Source of the DNA: Petrotoga mexicana DSM 14811
Lineage (GTDB): Bacteria; Thermotogota; Thermotogae; Petrotogales; Petrotogaceae
Assembly: GCF_002895565.1 (NCBI RefSeq)
Contig: NZ_AZRN01000012.1
Coordinates: 1 to 64,000 of the forward strand
DNA length: 64,000 bases
Reading direction: 5' to 3'
In this document: positions 50,483 to 59,639 of the stretch, piece by piece
How the letters are laid out: every line of letters begins with the position of its first letter
Numbering within the stretch: the first letter of the stretch is position 1
Notes under the pieces: generated by a model
Databases searched by the model: none
Seen by the model: only the letters and a program-made list of their open reading frames with translations
What the model was told of the DNA's origin: nothing
Made by a program: the position numbers and the translations under genes

Positions 50483-50564
50483 TTACATATCTGATACAAG
50501 TTGTCTAATTGTTTTAGTACGAGAAATAAGAGGTATAATTTGGAATGAATGTATTTATGTTTAA
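50475..50564 (+). pseudogene. Truncated PIN-domain toxin (DUF3368-like)
   Basis: The frame starts inside the UPF0175 stop region with MPNYISDTSCLIVL, the first strand and catalytic Asp of PIN toxins, then changes to unrelated codons (VREIRGIIWNECIYV) and stops after 29 codons. The remaining ~120 codons are absent; the Rpn unit at 50635 begins shortly after, so it probably displaced them. Confidence 0.7.
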
Positions 50565-50634
50565 GATCTAAAGCGATTTTCAAAAACATATAATACATTT
50601 TAAATACTTCAATATACTATCGAGGGGGAAAATA

Positions 50635-51468
50635 ATGAAAGACACCAACAGAACGGGGAATATTCACAAAGACGAAACCGCCGAATATCATGAACTCAAC
50701 TTTCCAAAGATAATTTCAGTAAAACCAATAGACATACCAGTAATCAAGGTATCAAACCAAAACCCGGATTTTGTATTTGAACTAGAGGACAATTCACTAT
50801 TACACTTAGAATTTCAAACGACGTGGAAGAAAGCAGACTTACTAAGATTTGCACAATACGATATAGCGTTATACCAAAAAGAAAGAAGAAAGATAAATAC
50901 GGTGGTAATGTACTCAGGAAAATACGAAAGTGCAGAAAATGAATTGGACATGGGTTCTATTAAATACAAAGTACAACAAATATTCATGACAAAGTACGAT
51001 GGAATAAAAAGGTACGAAGAAATAAAAGGAAAGATAGAAAAAGAAGAAGAACTAACGGATAAAGATCTAATGGATTTAGTATTCTTGCCCTTGATGAGAA
51101 ACGAAAAAAGTGAAGAAGAAGTGACAAAAGATGTCTTTGAGTTAGCGATCAAGATACCAGATGAAAACAAAAGAGAAGCGGTAATAGGATCGTTATTAGG
51201 GTTCTCTGATAGTTATGTAAGAGATGAGTACATAAACGAACTGAAAGAGGTGATACCAATGACAAAGATCGGAACTTCATTATTTGAAGAAGGCGTTGAA
51301 GAAGGAGAAAAAGAATTGACAATTAAAATATTAAACAAAAGATTTGGTAGACGATTAACCGAAGAAATAAAAGATAGGATAAGAGAAGCAGACAAAAAGA
51401 CAATAGATTATATAGGAGATAACTTGTTAGAGATAACCATAGAAGAGCTAAAAGAGTTATTGAAATAA
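50635..51468 (+). CDS. Rpn family nuclease, third subgroup, intact
   Basis: 277 aa. Shorter N-terminus than the 3385 and 8563 types. ISVKPIDIPVIKVSNQNPDF, then FELEDNSLLHLEFQTTW (acidic residue and E-x-Q core), LLRFAQYDIALYQKE, MYSGKYES, followed by helices and the coiled coil/DUF4351-like tail. This is the complete counterpart of the pseudogene at 1985. Ribosome site GAGGGGG. Internal AGAGGTG with ATG 51259. Confidence 0.8.
   Translation: MKDTNRTGNIHKDETAEYHELNFPKIISVKPIDIPVIKVSNQNPDFVFELEDNSLLHLEFQTTWKKADLLRFAQYDIALYQKERRKINTVVMYSGKYESAENELDMGSIKYKVQQIFMTKYDGIKRYEEIKGKIEKEEELTDKDLMDLVFLPLMRNEKSEEEVTKDVFELAIKIPDENKREAVIGSLLGFSDSYVRDEYINELKEVIPMTKIGTSLFEEGVEEGEKELTIKILNKRFGRRLTEEIKDRIREADKKTIDYIGDNLLEITIEELKELLK
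51259..51468 (+). CDS. Predicted intragenic short Rpn C-terminal protein
   Basis: 69 aa, MTKIGTSLFEEGVEEGEKEL onward, GAAAGAGGTG seven to eight bases before ATG, in frame. Nearly identical to the free-standing gene at 48702. Confidence 0.5.
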   Translation: MTKIGTSLFEEGVEEGEKELTIKILNKRFGRRLTEEIKDRIREADKKTIDYIGDNLLEITIEELKELLK

Positions 51469-51534
51469 TGGTAGTAGACGAGCTCTATCTGATCTTTTAG
51501 CTGGATTACATGGCATAGCCTAAACCTCCTTCCT

Positions 51535-51570
51535 CATGGGCGGGGAGCGGGGCGAAGGGGCGCTATAAAA
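51535..51570. repeat. GC-rich leader repeat
   Basis: CATGGGCGGGGAGCGGGGCG then AAGGGGCGCTATAAAA; single unit upstream of the tail-only gene. Confidence 0.5.
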
Positions 51571-51609
51571 TTCATTATACTTGATTTAGAAGAAATGGGG
51601 GTGTTAAGA

Positions 51610-52197
51610 ATGGAAACATTAGAAGAAATATCAAAAAGGGAAAGAGAAGAAGCTAGATTGGAAGGTGAGAAAGAAGGAAGAATCATAGGAAGAATTGAAG
51701 GCGAAAAGATAGGTATTCAAATAGGAAAACTTCGAGAAAGAAAGGAATTTGTAATTAGAATATTAAGTAAAAGATTCAGTAACCGGTTGAACGAAGAGTT
51801 AAAAGACGAGATAAGAAAAGCGGGTGAAAAAACGATAAGCAACATAGAAAACAACTTATTAGAAATAACAATAAAAGAACTAGAAAAAATTAAGATCACA
51901 AATGTATTTGACACATTAGAAAAAATGATTAAAATGGGCAAAGAAAAGGCTAGATTAGAAGGTAAAATAGAAGGTTTTAAAAAAGGAAGAATCGAAGGCG
52001 AAGAAGAAGGCATTGAAAAAGCTAAACTTGAAGAAAGAAAAGAATGTGAAATTAGATTGCTAAGCAAACGATTCGGTAGAAGATTAACTAAAGAGTTAAA
52101 AGCTAAGATAAGAGAAGCAGATGAAAAGACGATAGATTACATAGGGGATAACTTGTTAGAGATAACCATAGAAGAACTAAAAGAAATATTGAAGTAG
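51610..52197 (+). CDS. Tail-only Rpn protein with two tandem C-terminal domains
   Basis: 195 aa from ATG 51610 (GGGGGTG before it; ATG 51595 is the alternative). It contains no nuclease domain. Instead two coiled-coil plus DUF4351-like units stand in a row: SKRFSNRLNEELKDEIRKAG...NNLLEITIKEL and SKRFGRRLTKELKAKIREAD...DNLLEITIEELKEILK, joined by VFDTLEKMIKMGKEKARLEG, which is itself equivalent to an internal start region. So this is a fused dimer of the short form. Ends 68 bp before pycB. Confidence 0.65.
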   Translation: METLEEISKREREEARLEGEKEGRIIGRIEGEKIGIQIGKLRERKEFVIRILSKRFSNRLNEELKDEIRKAGEKTISNIENNLLEITIKELEKIKITNVFDTLEKMIKMGKEKARLEGKIEGFKKGRIEGEEEGIEKAKLEERKECEIRLLSKRFGRRLTKELKAKIREADEKTIDYIGDNLLEITIEELKEILK

Positions 52198-52215
52198 TTG
52201 TAGAAAGGAGGGAAA

Positions 52216-52269
52216 GGTGCAGTTCCATTTACGATAGCTAGGATGAAGACTCTGCACCTAATTCGATGA
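52216..52269 (+). promoter_or_regulatory. Leader with stem-loop and eight-codon reading frame before pycB
   Basis: GGTGCAG (52216-52222) pairs with CTGCACC (52252-52258). A short frame ATG 52243 (MKTLHLIR) ends with TGA overlapping the pycB ATG (ATGA). The best ribosome site, AAAGGAGGG, lies at 52204-52212, far from the pycB start. Folding would bring it closer, or the leader frame couples translation. Confidence 0.4.
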
Positions 52270-53654
52270 ATAAAAAACCATATATAGTTGATACAACATT
52301 AAGAGATGGTCAACAATCTTTAATCGCAACGAGATTAAAGATGGAAGATTTTGAAGATCAATTGATAGACTTCGATCAGGTTGGATATTATGCTATGGAA
52401 GTATGGGGTGGAGCCACTTACGATTCATGTATAAGATATCTTAACGAAGATCCATGGGAAAGGCTAAAAACTATAAAAGAGAAATTAAAAAACACAAAAA
52501 TTCAAATGCTTTTGAGAGGACAAAATTTAGTCGGATACAGAAATTACGCAGATGACGTAGTAGAATTATTTGTAAACAAAGTAGCAGATTACAACATGGA
52601 TATTATAAGGGTTTTCGATGCTTTAAACGACATTCGTAACTTGGAAAAGTCCATAGAGGTTGCAAAAAAAAGAAATATTCACGTTCAAGGTGCTATATCT
52701 TATACCGTTAGTCCTGTTCATAATTTAGAATATTATTTAAATTATACAAAAGAATTAGTGGAAAGAGGCGTCGATTCAATTGTTATAAAAGATATGGCAG
52801 GGTTGTTAAAACCAAAGGATGCATATGATTTGGTAAAAGAAATCAAGAAGAAATTCAACATCCTTGTTGATATTCATTCTCATGCAACCACAGGTCTTGC
52901 CTCTATGGCTTATTTTGCCGGAGTGGAAGCTGGAGCAGACATTATAGATTTAGCGTTGAGTCCTTTTGCTAATGGGACCTCAGAACCAGCGCTCGAACCT
53001 TTTGTCTACACATATGACTTAGATCTAAATACAAAAATAATAATGAAATTAGTTGAACATTTTTGGAATGTAAGATCGAAATACAGTGAGTACGATGTCA
53101 AGATGGAATCAATAGATGCCAGAATATTAAATGCTCAAATCCCTGGAGGTATGCTTTCTAATTTAATTTCTCAATTGAAGTCCCAAAAGGCTGAAGATAA
53201 ATTAAACGATGTTCTACAAGAAGTGCCTAGAGTTCGAAAAGATTTAGGGTATCCTCCTTTGGTAACTCCCACTAGTCAGATCGTTGGAGTCCAAGCTGTT
53301 TTAAACGTATTAACAGGTAAAAGATATTCGATGATAACCAACGAGGTAAAAAATTATTTGAAAGGTTTATATGGAAAATCTCCTGCCCCAGTAGACGAAG
53401 AATTATACAAATTAGCTTTGGGCAATGAGAAACCTATCGACCATAGACCAGCAGACGATTTAGAACCTGAGCTAGAAAAAGCAAAAAAGGAGATAGGTAT
53501 ATTAGCTCAAAGTGAAGAAGACTTATTAACCTATGTTTTATTCAAAGAAGTTGGTAAAAAATTCTTGAAAAATAAATATGTTCGTTCTCTTAACATCGAC
53601 CTAAACCTAGCGGAAAGCTTTCAGAATGAAGATACGGTCATTTATCCTATTTAA
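52266..53654 (+). CDS. Carboxyltransferase subunit (pyruvate carboxylase B / oxaloacetate decarboxylase alpha type)
   Basis: 462 aa. HMGL-like TIM barrel: VDTTLRDGQQSLIATRL (metal-binding Asp), VWGGATYDSCIRYLNEDPWERL, MLLRGQNLVGY, the catalytic Lys in SIVIKDMAGLL near 178, and metal histidines in DIHSHATTG near 207. The conserved PycA/OadA region follows (QIPGGMLSNL). The biotinyl domain usually found at the end of OadA is absent; the protein ends after LNLAESFQNED. It moves CO2 between carboxybiotin and pyruvate or oxaloacetate, with the biotin protein and other subunits encoded elsewhere. Start ATG 52266 has an unusual leader. Confidence 0.87.
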   Translation: MNKKPYIVDTTLRDGQQSLIATRLKMEDFEDQLIDFDQVGYYAMEVWGGATYDSCIRYLNEDPWERLKTIKEKLKNTKIQMLLRGQNLVGYRNYADDVVELFVNKVADYNMDIIRVFDALNDIRNLEKSIEVAKKRNIHVQGAISYTVSPVHNLEYYLNYTKELVERGVDSIVIKDMAGLLKPKDAYDLVKEIKKKFNILVDIHSHATTGLASMAYFAGVEAGADIIDLALSPFANGTSEPALEPFVYTYDLDLNTKIIMKLVEHFWNVRSKYSEYDVKMESIDARILNAQIPGGMLSNLISQLKSQKAEDKLNDVLQEVPRVRKDLGYPPLVTPTSQIVGVQAVLNVLTGKRYSMITNEVKNYLKGLYGKSPAPVDEELYKLALGNEKPIDHRPADDLEPELEKAKKEIGILAQSEEDLLTYVLFKEVGKKFLKNKYVRSLNIDLNLAESFQNEDTVIYPI

Positions 53655-53755
53655 ATTTTTGAGAAAAATGTTGAAAAACTGAGATTTTTGCTTCTAATCG
53701 GAAATAATTCTTGATAATTCCCTCTAATCGGTTTTAATCACCAATATTCATGATT

Positions 53756-53801
53756 TGAAAATGTACCTTTATTTGTTATAATTAGTTTAGTAAAAACGTT
53801 T
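53756..53801 (+). promoter_or_regulatory. malE promoter with LacI-type operator half-palindrome
   Basis: TTGAAA (53756-53761), 15-bp spacer, TATAAT (53777-53782). AAACGTTT at 53794-53801 is a palindrome with the central CG typical of LacI/MalR-family operators, placed just after the start point. The short spacer suggests regulated or weak basal activity. 53655-53755 also has a direct repeat of TCTAATCGG. Confidence 0.5.
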
Positions 53802-53837
53802 CCATAAGGAAAAAAACACTCAAAAGGGGGTATCAAG

Positions 53838-55040
53838 ATGAAAAAAGGCTTAATTTTAACTTTGGTAATGTTGGTAGGAGTACTTTCGCTATTTTCACAA
53901 ACGTTAACCGTGTGGTCTTCTGAAAAACAGGTCGATTTCATAAAAAGGATCGGTCAGGAGTTTACCAGGGATACTGGAATAAATGTTGATGTCCAAATGG
54001 TTACTTTCGGTGATATCAAGTCAAAATTCCTAACTGCAGCACAGGCAGGGGAAGGTCCAGATATAATAGTTGGAGCTCACGACTGGGTTGGTGAATTAGC
54101 ATTAAATGGTTTAATTGAACCTATTCCAAAATCTGCTATCGAACTTGACAAATTTGTTCCAGCCGCAATTCAGGCATTCACCTATGAAGGTAAGTTGTAT
54201 GGATTGCCTTACTCCACGGAAGCCGTTGGTTTATTCTATAACCGTGATTATGTAAGCGATGAAGAAGTTCCAACAAGTATAGACGAGCTAAAGGCATTAG
54301 CAAAAGAGTTTACCACGGATGAAACGGTTGGATTCGCTGTTACTGCAAACGATTTTTATCATGTTTATGGTTTCTTTAGTGGATACGGTGCATATGTTTT
54401 TGATTACGATCCTCAAACTGGTTACGATATAACCGACATCGGATTGAACAATGAAGGAGCGATACAAGCGGGATATCTTTTGAAGAGCTTCTTCGACGAA
54501 GGTATAATGCCACAAGGTATGAACTACAATATTATGGATTCTATGTTCATGGATGGTTTGGCGGCTATGATAATAAACGGTCCATGGGCTGTAAAAGCAT
54601 ACTTAGATGCGGGTGTGGATTTTGGCGTAGTTCCACTAACAAGCATAGAGGTTGAGCCAGGTAAAACGATGAAACCGTTTGTTGGTGTACAAGGTTTGAT
54701 GATCAATTCTAGGTCAGAAAACAAGGCATTCGCTATGGAATTCATTATTAATTACTTAGCAACAGCTGAAGGAATATATCAATTCTATATCTCTGACCCA
54801 AGGTTACCGTCAAGAGTTGATGTTTCTCAGATAATTGAGGAACAAGGTGGACCGGTTCCTGCTGAGATAGTTGATGCCTTCACTGAAAGTGCTGCAGGTG
54901 GAGAACCAATGCCTAACATACCTGCAATGCAATCTGTATGGCAACCTATGAATGATGCTCTTAACAATATTATAAACGGGACACAAACACCAGAAGATGC
55001 TCTAAACGATGCCGTATCAAAGATAAAAGCAGCTTTGTAA
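53838..55040 (+). CDS. malE: Maltose/maltodextrin ABC transporter, substrate-binding protein
   Basis: 400 aa. Signal peptide MKKGLILTLVMLVGVLSLFS. Family-1 extracellular binding protein: TLTVWSSEKQVDFIKRIGQ, AGEGPDIIVGAHDWVGELA, YGLPYSTEAVGLFYNRDYV, MIINGPWAVKAYLDAGVDFG and MQSVWQPMNDALNNI are close to MalE of Thermotoga. Binds maltose-type sugars in the periplasm. Followed by an attenuator and then malF and malG. Ribosome site AGGGGG. No malK in the window. Confidence 0.9.
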   Translation: MKKGLILTLVMLVGVLSLFSQTLTVWSSEKQVDFIKRIGQEFTRDTGINVDVQMVTFGDIKSKFLTAAQAGEGPDIIVGAHDWVGELALNGLIEPIPKSAIELDKFVPAAIQAFTYEGKLYGLPYSTEAVGLFYNRDYVSDEEVPTSIDELKALAKEFTTDETVGFAVTANDFYHVYGFFSGYGAYVFDYDPQTGYDITDIGLNNEGAIQAGYLLKSFFDEGIMPQGMNYNIMDSMFMDGLAAMIINGPWAVKAYLDAGVDFGVVPLTSIEVEPGKTMKPFVGVQGLMINSRSENKAFAMEFIINYLATAEGIYQFYISDPRLPSRVDVSQIIEEQGGPVPAEIVDAFTESAAGGEPMPNIPAMQSVWQPMNDALNNIINGTQTPEDALNDAVSKIKAAL

Positions 55041-55094
55041 TTTTAAATTATTGATCTTTTAAGATTAAAAGGTATCAAATTTTTTAACCAACAA

Positions 55095-55125
55095 AAAGGG
55101 GAGGTTATCCCCTCTCCTTTTTTTT
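55095..55125 (+). terminator. Attenuator between malE and malF
   Basis: AAAGGGGAGG/CCTCTCCTTT (10 bp with one G-U pair), six-base loop, T run. Partial termination here would explain excess binding protein over permease, as is common for such operons. Confidence 0.75.
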
Positions 55126-55153
55126 AAAGTAAAAATTTATGGGAGGGCAGCTC

Positions 55154-56908
55154 ATGAATAAGTTCACTACGTTTTTAATATGGATATTCATTGGGGTGAT
55201 GAATGCACTTCTTGTATGGGCGATACTTCTTTTATTCATACTTGCCAACTATGGATTAGGTGTAGTTATAAGTATTTTTCTTGTTTTGACCGATTGGGCG
55301 ATTTTTTCTAAAAAAGCTTACCCATACAGATATACGTTACCTGCTTTGTTTTTTCTCTTCGTTTTAACTATATATCCAATTTATTATACGATAGATACCT
55401 CATTCACTAATTACGGTACGGGACATTTATTCACTAGAACAAACGCTATAGATACTCTCCTCACAGATCCCACGTACTACTTTGAACCAGAAGATCCTAA
55501 AGCCTATGATTTCAAAGTATTTGTAAGATACGATGAGCAATACAAACCAACCGAAGACTTCTTATTACTTTTATATGACGATAAAAATATGTATTTATCC
55601 GAAAAACCCGTAACTTTAGAGTACGATTCAAGAGGTAACCTAATATACGCAGAATCTGAATTGTTCCCAGTCGAAAACGACGAAGTAAACATAAACGATA
55701 CAACTTACACATTAATACGCCCTACTGAGAGTTTAGGAACCACTGGTAGTGATTCTATAATAGCCATTGAGAAAAACGGAGGAATCAGATACGCGTATTT
55801 TTATTCTCCGGTTGATCCACTTACCTCTACAAATTCAGCATTTTACAACTCTGTGTTGAGACAAAATTATTTAAAATCTTTAAATTTGGTATTGCAAGAT
55901 CAAAACTTTCGTCTCTCTAGTTCAACAATATTCAAAAAGTTCTCAGAAGCCTATAGAGTTTACGATACATCGGTGAAGGTTATAGTTGATGGAGAAAGAG
56001 AGATATACAAAACAGTTGTGGTGAACACGCTAACTAACAAAGAATTGGTTGAAAGAGACTCAGCCTTTTGGGATTACAATGAGAATGGAGAATTGTACAG
56101 ATTAATAGGATACAAAGACTATATAGGTGGGGAAAACTTTGCAAAAATAATAACCGATCCACGAATTTCTGGACCTTTTTTTAAAATTTTTGGATGGACT
56201 TTTGCCTACGCAGGTTTAAGTGTTCTTCTCACTTTCGTAGTCGGACTCGCATTCGCCCTAGTGCTAAACGATGCAAACCTTAAAGGAAAGGTAGTGTACC
56301 GAACTTTACTGATAATCCCTTGGGCGATACCTGCCTTTATTTCGGTTTTGGTTTGGAGAAATGGGTTTTTTAATGAAACGTACGGGATCATCAACAGATT
56401 CATACTGGGAAACTTAGGGATAGAACCCGTAAAATGGTTGAACGATCCATTTTGGGCAAAAGTGGCAATATTGATAACGAATACATGGCTGGGATTTCCT
56501 TACATGATGACTATAAGTCTTGGTGCTTTACAAAGTATTCCAGGTGAACTATACGAAGCAGCTGTTATAGATGGAGCGACCAGATGGAAACAGTTCAGGC
56601 AGATAACGTTACCGCTTTTGATGGTAGCTGTTGCTCCATTACTGGTTATGAGTTTTGCCTTCAATTTTAACAATTTTACATTAATCTATCTACTTACAGG
56701 CGGTGGACCAGCAATGGCGGGAACTAACACCCCTGCAGGTTCAACAGACATTTTGATCTCATATGTGTATAAACTAGCTTTTGAAGGTTCACAAGGTCAA
56801 GATTTTGGTTTCGCTTCCGCTATTTCGATGATCATATTTGCAATAATAGCAGTGTTTAGCTACTTTAACTTTAGATTCTCGGGTTCTTTTGAAGAGGTGA
56901 GTAGATAA
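55154..56908 (+). CDS. malF: Maltose ABC transporter permease MalF
   Basis: 584 aa from ATG 55154 (GGGAGG eight bases before; the frame from 55139 includes that site). Helices near residues 5-60 and 75-95, then a large periplasmic domain (about 100-330, longer than the family average), and the core permease with FALVLNDANLKGKVVYRTLL, IPAFISVLVW and the ABC-contact EAA loop GELYEAAVIDGATRWKQFRQ. Ends by overlapping malG (TAATG). Pairs with MalG and a MalK-type ATPase. Confidence 0.88.
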   Translation: MNKFTTFLIWIFIGVMNALLVWAILLLFILANYGLGVVISIFLVLTDWAIFSKKAYPYRYTLPALFFLFVLTIYPIYYTIDTSFTNYGTGHLFTRTNAIDTLLTDPTYYFEPEDPKAYDFKVFVRYDEQYKPTEDFLLLLYDDKNMYLSEKPVTLEYDSRGNLIYAESELFPVENDEVNINDTTYTLIRPTESLGTTGSDSIIAIEKNGGIRYAYFYSPVDPLTSTNSAFYNSVLRQNYLKSLNLVLQDQNFRLSSSTIFKKFSEAYRVYDTSVKVIVDGEREIYKTVVVNTLTNKELVERDSAFWDYNENGELYRLIGYKDYIGGENFAKIITDPRISGPFFKIFGWTFAYAGLSVLLTFVVGLAFALVLNDANLKGKVVYRTLLIIPWAIPAFISVLVWRNGFFNETYGIINRFILGNLGIEPVKWLNDPFWAKVAILITNTWLGFPYMMTISLGALQSIPGELYEAAVIDGATRWKQFRQITLPLLMVAVAPLLVMSFAFNFNNFTLIYLLTGGGPAMAGTNTPAGSTDILISYVYKLAFEGSQGQDFGFASAISMIIFAIIAVFSYFNFRFSGSFEEVSR

Positions 56909-59520
56909 TGGCTATGATCGAAAAGAAAAATTACACTTTAAGGCATATAATACTAATAATCTGTATCGTTGTAATACTCTTTCCTCTTGTATGGTTGATC
57001 TCTACATCTATAAGAAGAGATAACGCTGCCTTTTCACCAAAACTGTTTTCGAACAGATTGACTGTAAATAATTATAAAGATTTAATACTTCAAACTCCAA
57101 ATGTACCGGAGTTAATAAACGAACTCAATTCTCTAAGTTCGTACATCGGAGAATACAGCGGATTATCTACATCAGAAGCACAGAACAAAGCAACGAAGTT
57201 TTTAACCAGTTTGGAAGAATATTTTGCCGAAACCCAAAACAACTTCGAAGATTTGGAAAATTCGTATGATGAGATATTCACAATTTATGAAACTCAGTAT
57301 AAAGATCAGTTTTATAACGATATCAACAAAATAAGGAATGAAGATTATCAAACCTTCCAAGAAGAGTTAACCACAATATTAAGTCTATCCCAAAGCATGG
57401 GTATAAACGTTGACACTACACAATTGCAAACATTGTTAGGTGAGTATTTTACTCAGAGAAAAGAAATAATAACTAACTTGGAAAATAGTTCTTTGAATAA
57501 AGATAGTGAATACTATATAGAAACAGTAAATACGATACTACAAATACCACTGAAAACTTCTGCCTGGAAGGTAAGGACGTACAGGAGATGGGTGAAGGAA
57601 GAGCCCGAAGCAGGAAGGTTTGAGGAAAGCATTTTATCGTTGTCTGAAAGATGGGATTCAATTGAAACAGAAATAGAAAATATCCAAAATAGTATTCAAA
57701 TACAGTCTAACGAATTATACGGTGAGTCAATAAGTCAAGTATCTCAATTAGAAGCAGAATTGAACGATATAAACTCACAAATATCCCAAATTACTTCACA
57801 ACAGGCCCTTTTAGAAGGGCAAAACAGTGAAATATACAACAGCCTATCTGCCCTTTTTGATATATTCATAGTCGAAAAAGAACGATTATATGCTGCCTAT
57901 AACATATTAAGTGGACAAGACCTTACGAATGTAGAAGGAAAGACACCGTTATTTGGGGAAGATAAATCTTTTTACGATAACGTTCAAAAATTTTCCCAGA
58001 TTCTTCCTCTTGCTTTAGAGGATTTAAATTCTATAGAGATGTTCATAGAAAATGGATTTGTAGAAACGCTCGAGCTTTTTACTGAAGTCTATCAATTTTT
58101 AAACGATAACTTTACAAAAATATACGCCATAAAAGATTCAACATCAATTTTACCGAGCTATCAAGCGGCAAAAAGCTCAACTTTAAAACTTTCTGAAAAC
58201 ATAGATGAATTGCTACCATTAACATCACAATACAGTTCAAATACTCAGCAATTAGCTCAATACAGTGCTCAGTTAAATACTTTAAGAGAACAAAAGAATG
58301 AAATTCAAAACACGCTTACACAGATCAAACAAGAAAATGAAGAAATCTTAAGTAACTTAGAAAAGATACAAAACCTTCCTTTTTTGTTAGTTTATATGGA
58401 AAGTGCCAATCAAGAAATAACTAACAACTTTGAATCAGTGAACTATGCATCTTTTATGAGTTCTAATTATTATCCGTATTTTACGCCCGATCGTGACAGA
58501 TACGTATTAATGAATTGGTATAACAATCTGTTGGAATCAAAACAAAGATTCGATCAGGGAAGAGAAAAGTTAACGGTTATCCAAAATCAAATGGAAGAAA
58601 ACCTTAATATATTCAATACCAATCTCAGTGAATATCTCACTTTGAATCAAGGCGGTAACGTGACTACTATTGAACCACTTTCTGAGATTGAAACACTATA
58701 TAATACACAATACGGGAAAGCTTCAGCCGATATAGCCCGCGCCTCAAGGATAGTTAGCGATCTATCAAATTACACAGATTACTCAGAGTTAAAGTCAAAA
58801 CTTAGGAGTATTGATAAAGATCTTTACTTGTTGCAAGAAGACTGGTCGGCAAAAGTAAGAAAACCTTTCATGCGTTGGCTTCTAAATTCCATAATCGTAG
58901 CTGGTATAACCTCAGTATTGACGGTTCTAATAACGTCGGTTGCGGCCTATCCGTTCTCAAGGATGAGATTTGTAGGAAGAAAGCAAGGATTATTCTTCTT
59001 GATGATAATTCAGATGTTCCCAGGAGTAATGTTTATGATTGCAATTTACGGCATATTGAAATTTATGGGAGATTACTTTGGAGTATTTGGTTTGGATTCC
59101 TTGGATGGATTGATCTTTGCATACATGGGAGGAATCGCATACAACATGTGGTTGTTCAAAGGTTACTACGACACCATTCCAGACTCTTTGGAAGAATCTG
59201 CAATGATAGATGGCGCTACAAGGTTCCAAACCTTTTGGAGGATCGTTTTGCCTCTATCTTTACCAATAATAGCAGTTGTTATGATACTTACCTTCATGAA
59301 CATATTCAACGAGTTTGTCATGGCAAGGATAGTATTACAAAGCGAAGCGAATTATACCTATGCCGTTGGATTACAAACATTCTCGACAGGACCTTACGAA
59401 ACAGAGTGGGGATTGTTCACCGCAGCCTCGCTATTGGGTGCAGTCCCAATGATCATTCTATTTTTGTCTCTCCAAAAATGGATAATAGGAGGATTAACAC
59501 AAGGTTCTGTGAAGGGTTAA
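56908..59520 (+). CDS. malG: Maltose ABC transporter permease MalG with a very large periplasmic insertion
   Basis: 870 aa, against about 280-300 in E. coli. The first helix (IILIICIVVILFPLVWLIS) is followed by about 600 residues rich in Gln/Asn/Ser/Glu with coiled-coil stretches (YSAQLNTLREQKNEIQNTL). The usual permease core begins at about 650: WLLNSIIVAGITSVLTVL, EAA loop DSLEESAMIDGATRFQTFWR, and FVMARIVL. Enlarged MalG proteins are, from memory, known in Thermotogota; the insert would project between membrane and toga. One-base overlap with malF; ribosome site GAGGTGA lies in malF. Confidence 0.85.
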   Translation: MAMIEKKNYTLRHIILIICIVVILFPLVWLISTSIRRDNAAFSPKLFSNRLTVNNYKDLILQTPNVPELINELNSLSSYIGEYSGLSTSEAQNKATKFLTSLEEYFAETQNNFEDLENSYDEIFTIYETQYKDQFYNDINKIRNEDYQTFQEELTTILSLSQSMGINVDTTQLQTLLGEYFTQRKEIITNLENSSLNKDSEYYIETVNTILQIPLKTSAWKVRTYRRWVKEEPEAGRFEESILSLSERWDSIETEIENIQNSIQIQSNELYGESISQVSQLEAELNDINSQISQITSQQALLEGQNSEIYNSLSALFDIFIVEKERLYAAYNILSGQDLTNVEGKTPLFGEDKSFYDNVQKFSQILPLALEDLNSIEMFIENGFVETLELFTEVYQFLNDNFTKIYAIKDSTSILPSYQAAKSSTLKLSENIDELLPLTSQYSSNTQQLAQYSAQLNTLREQKNEIQNTLTQIKQENEEILSNLEKIQNLPFLLVYMESANQEITNNFESVNYASFMSSNYYPYFTPDRDRYVLMNWYNNLLESKQRFDQGREKLTVIQNQMEENLNIFNTNLSEYLTLNQGGNVTTIEPLSEIETLYNTQYGKASADIARASRIVSDLSNYTDYSELKSKLRSIDKDLYLLQEDWSAKVRKPFMRWLLNSIIVAGITSVLTVLITSVAAYPFSRMRFVGRKQGLFFLMIIQMFPGVMFMIAIYGILKFMGDYFGVFGLDSLDGLIFAYMGGIAYNMWLFKGYYDTIPDSLEESAMIDGATRFQTFWRIVLPLSLPIIAVVMILTFMNIFNEFVMARIVLQSEANYTYAVGLQTFSTGPYETEWGLFTAASLLGAVPMIILFLSLQKWIIGGLTQGSVKG

Positions 59521-59530
59521 TCATTAAAGA

Positions 59531-59566
59531 AAAGGAGACATGTGGTTTACATGTCTCCTTTTTTTG
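59531..59566 (+). terminator. Terminator of the mal operon
   Basis: AAAGGAGACATGT/ACATGTCTCCTTT perfect stem, loop GGTTT, T run. Confidence 0.9.
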
Positions 59567-59639
59567 TTTGCCATTCATTAGCAGCAGCTAAGTGGTGTAA
59601 GTCCTATAAATTATGTTGAACCGTATTTTAGCAGGATTG

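Noticed and set aside
53838-59520. A complete maltose transporter operon
   Set aside because: No malK-type ATPase gene is in the window; it must be encoded elsewhere or shared.
58875-59591. 238-aa frame overlapping the end of malG
   Set aside because: Shadow of malG in another phase; malG has clear permease motifs through the same bases.
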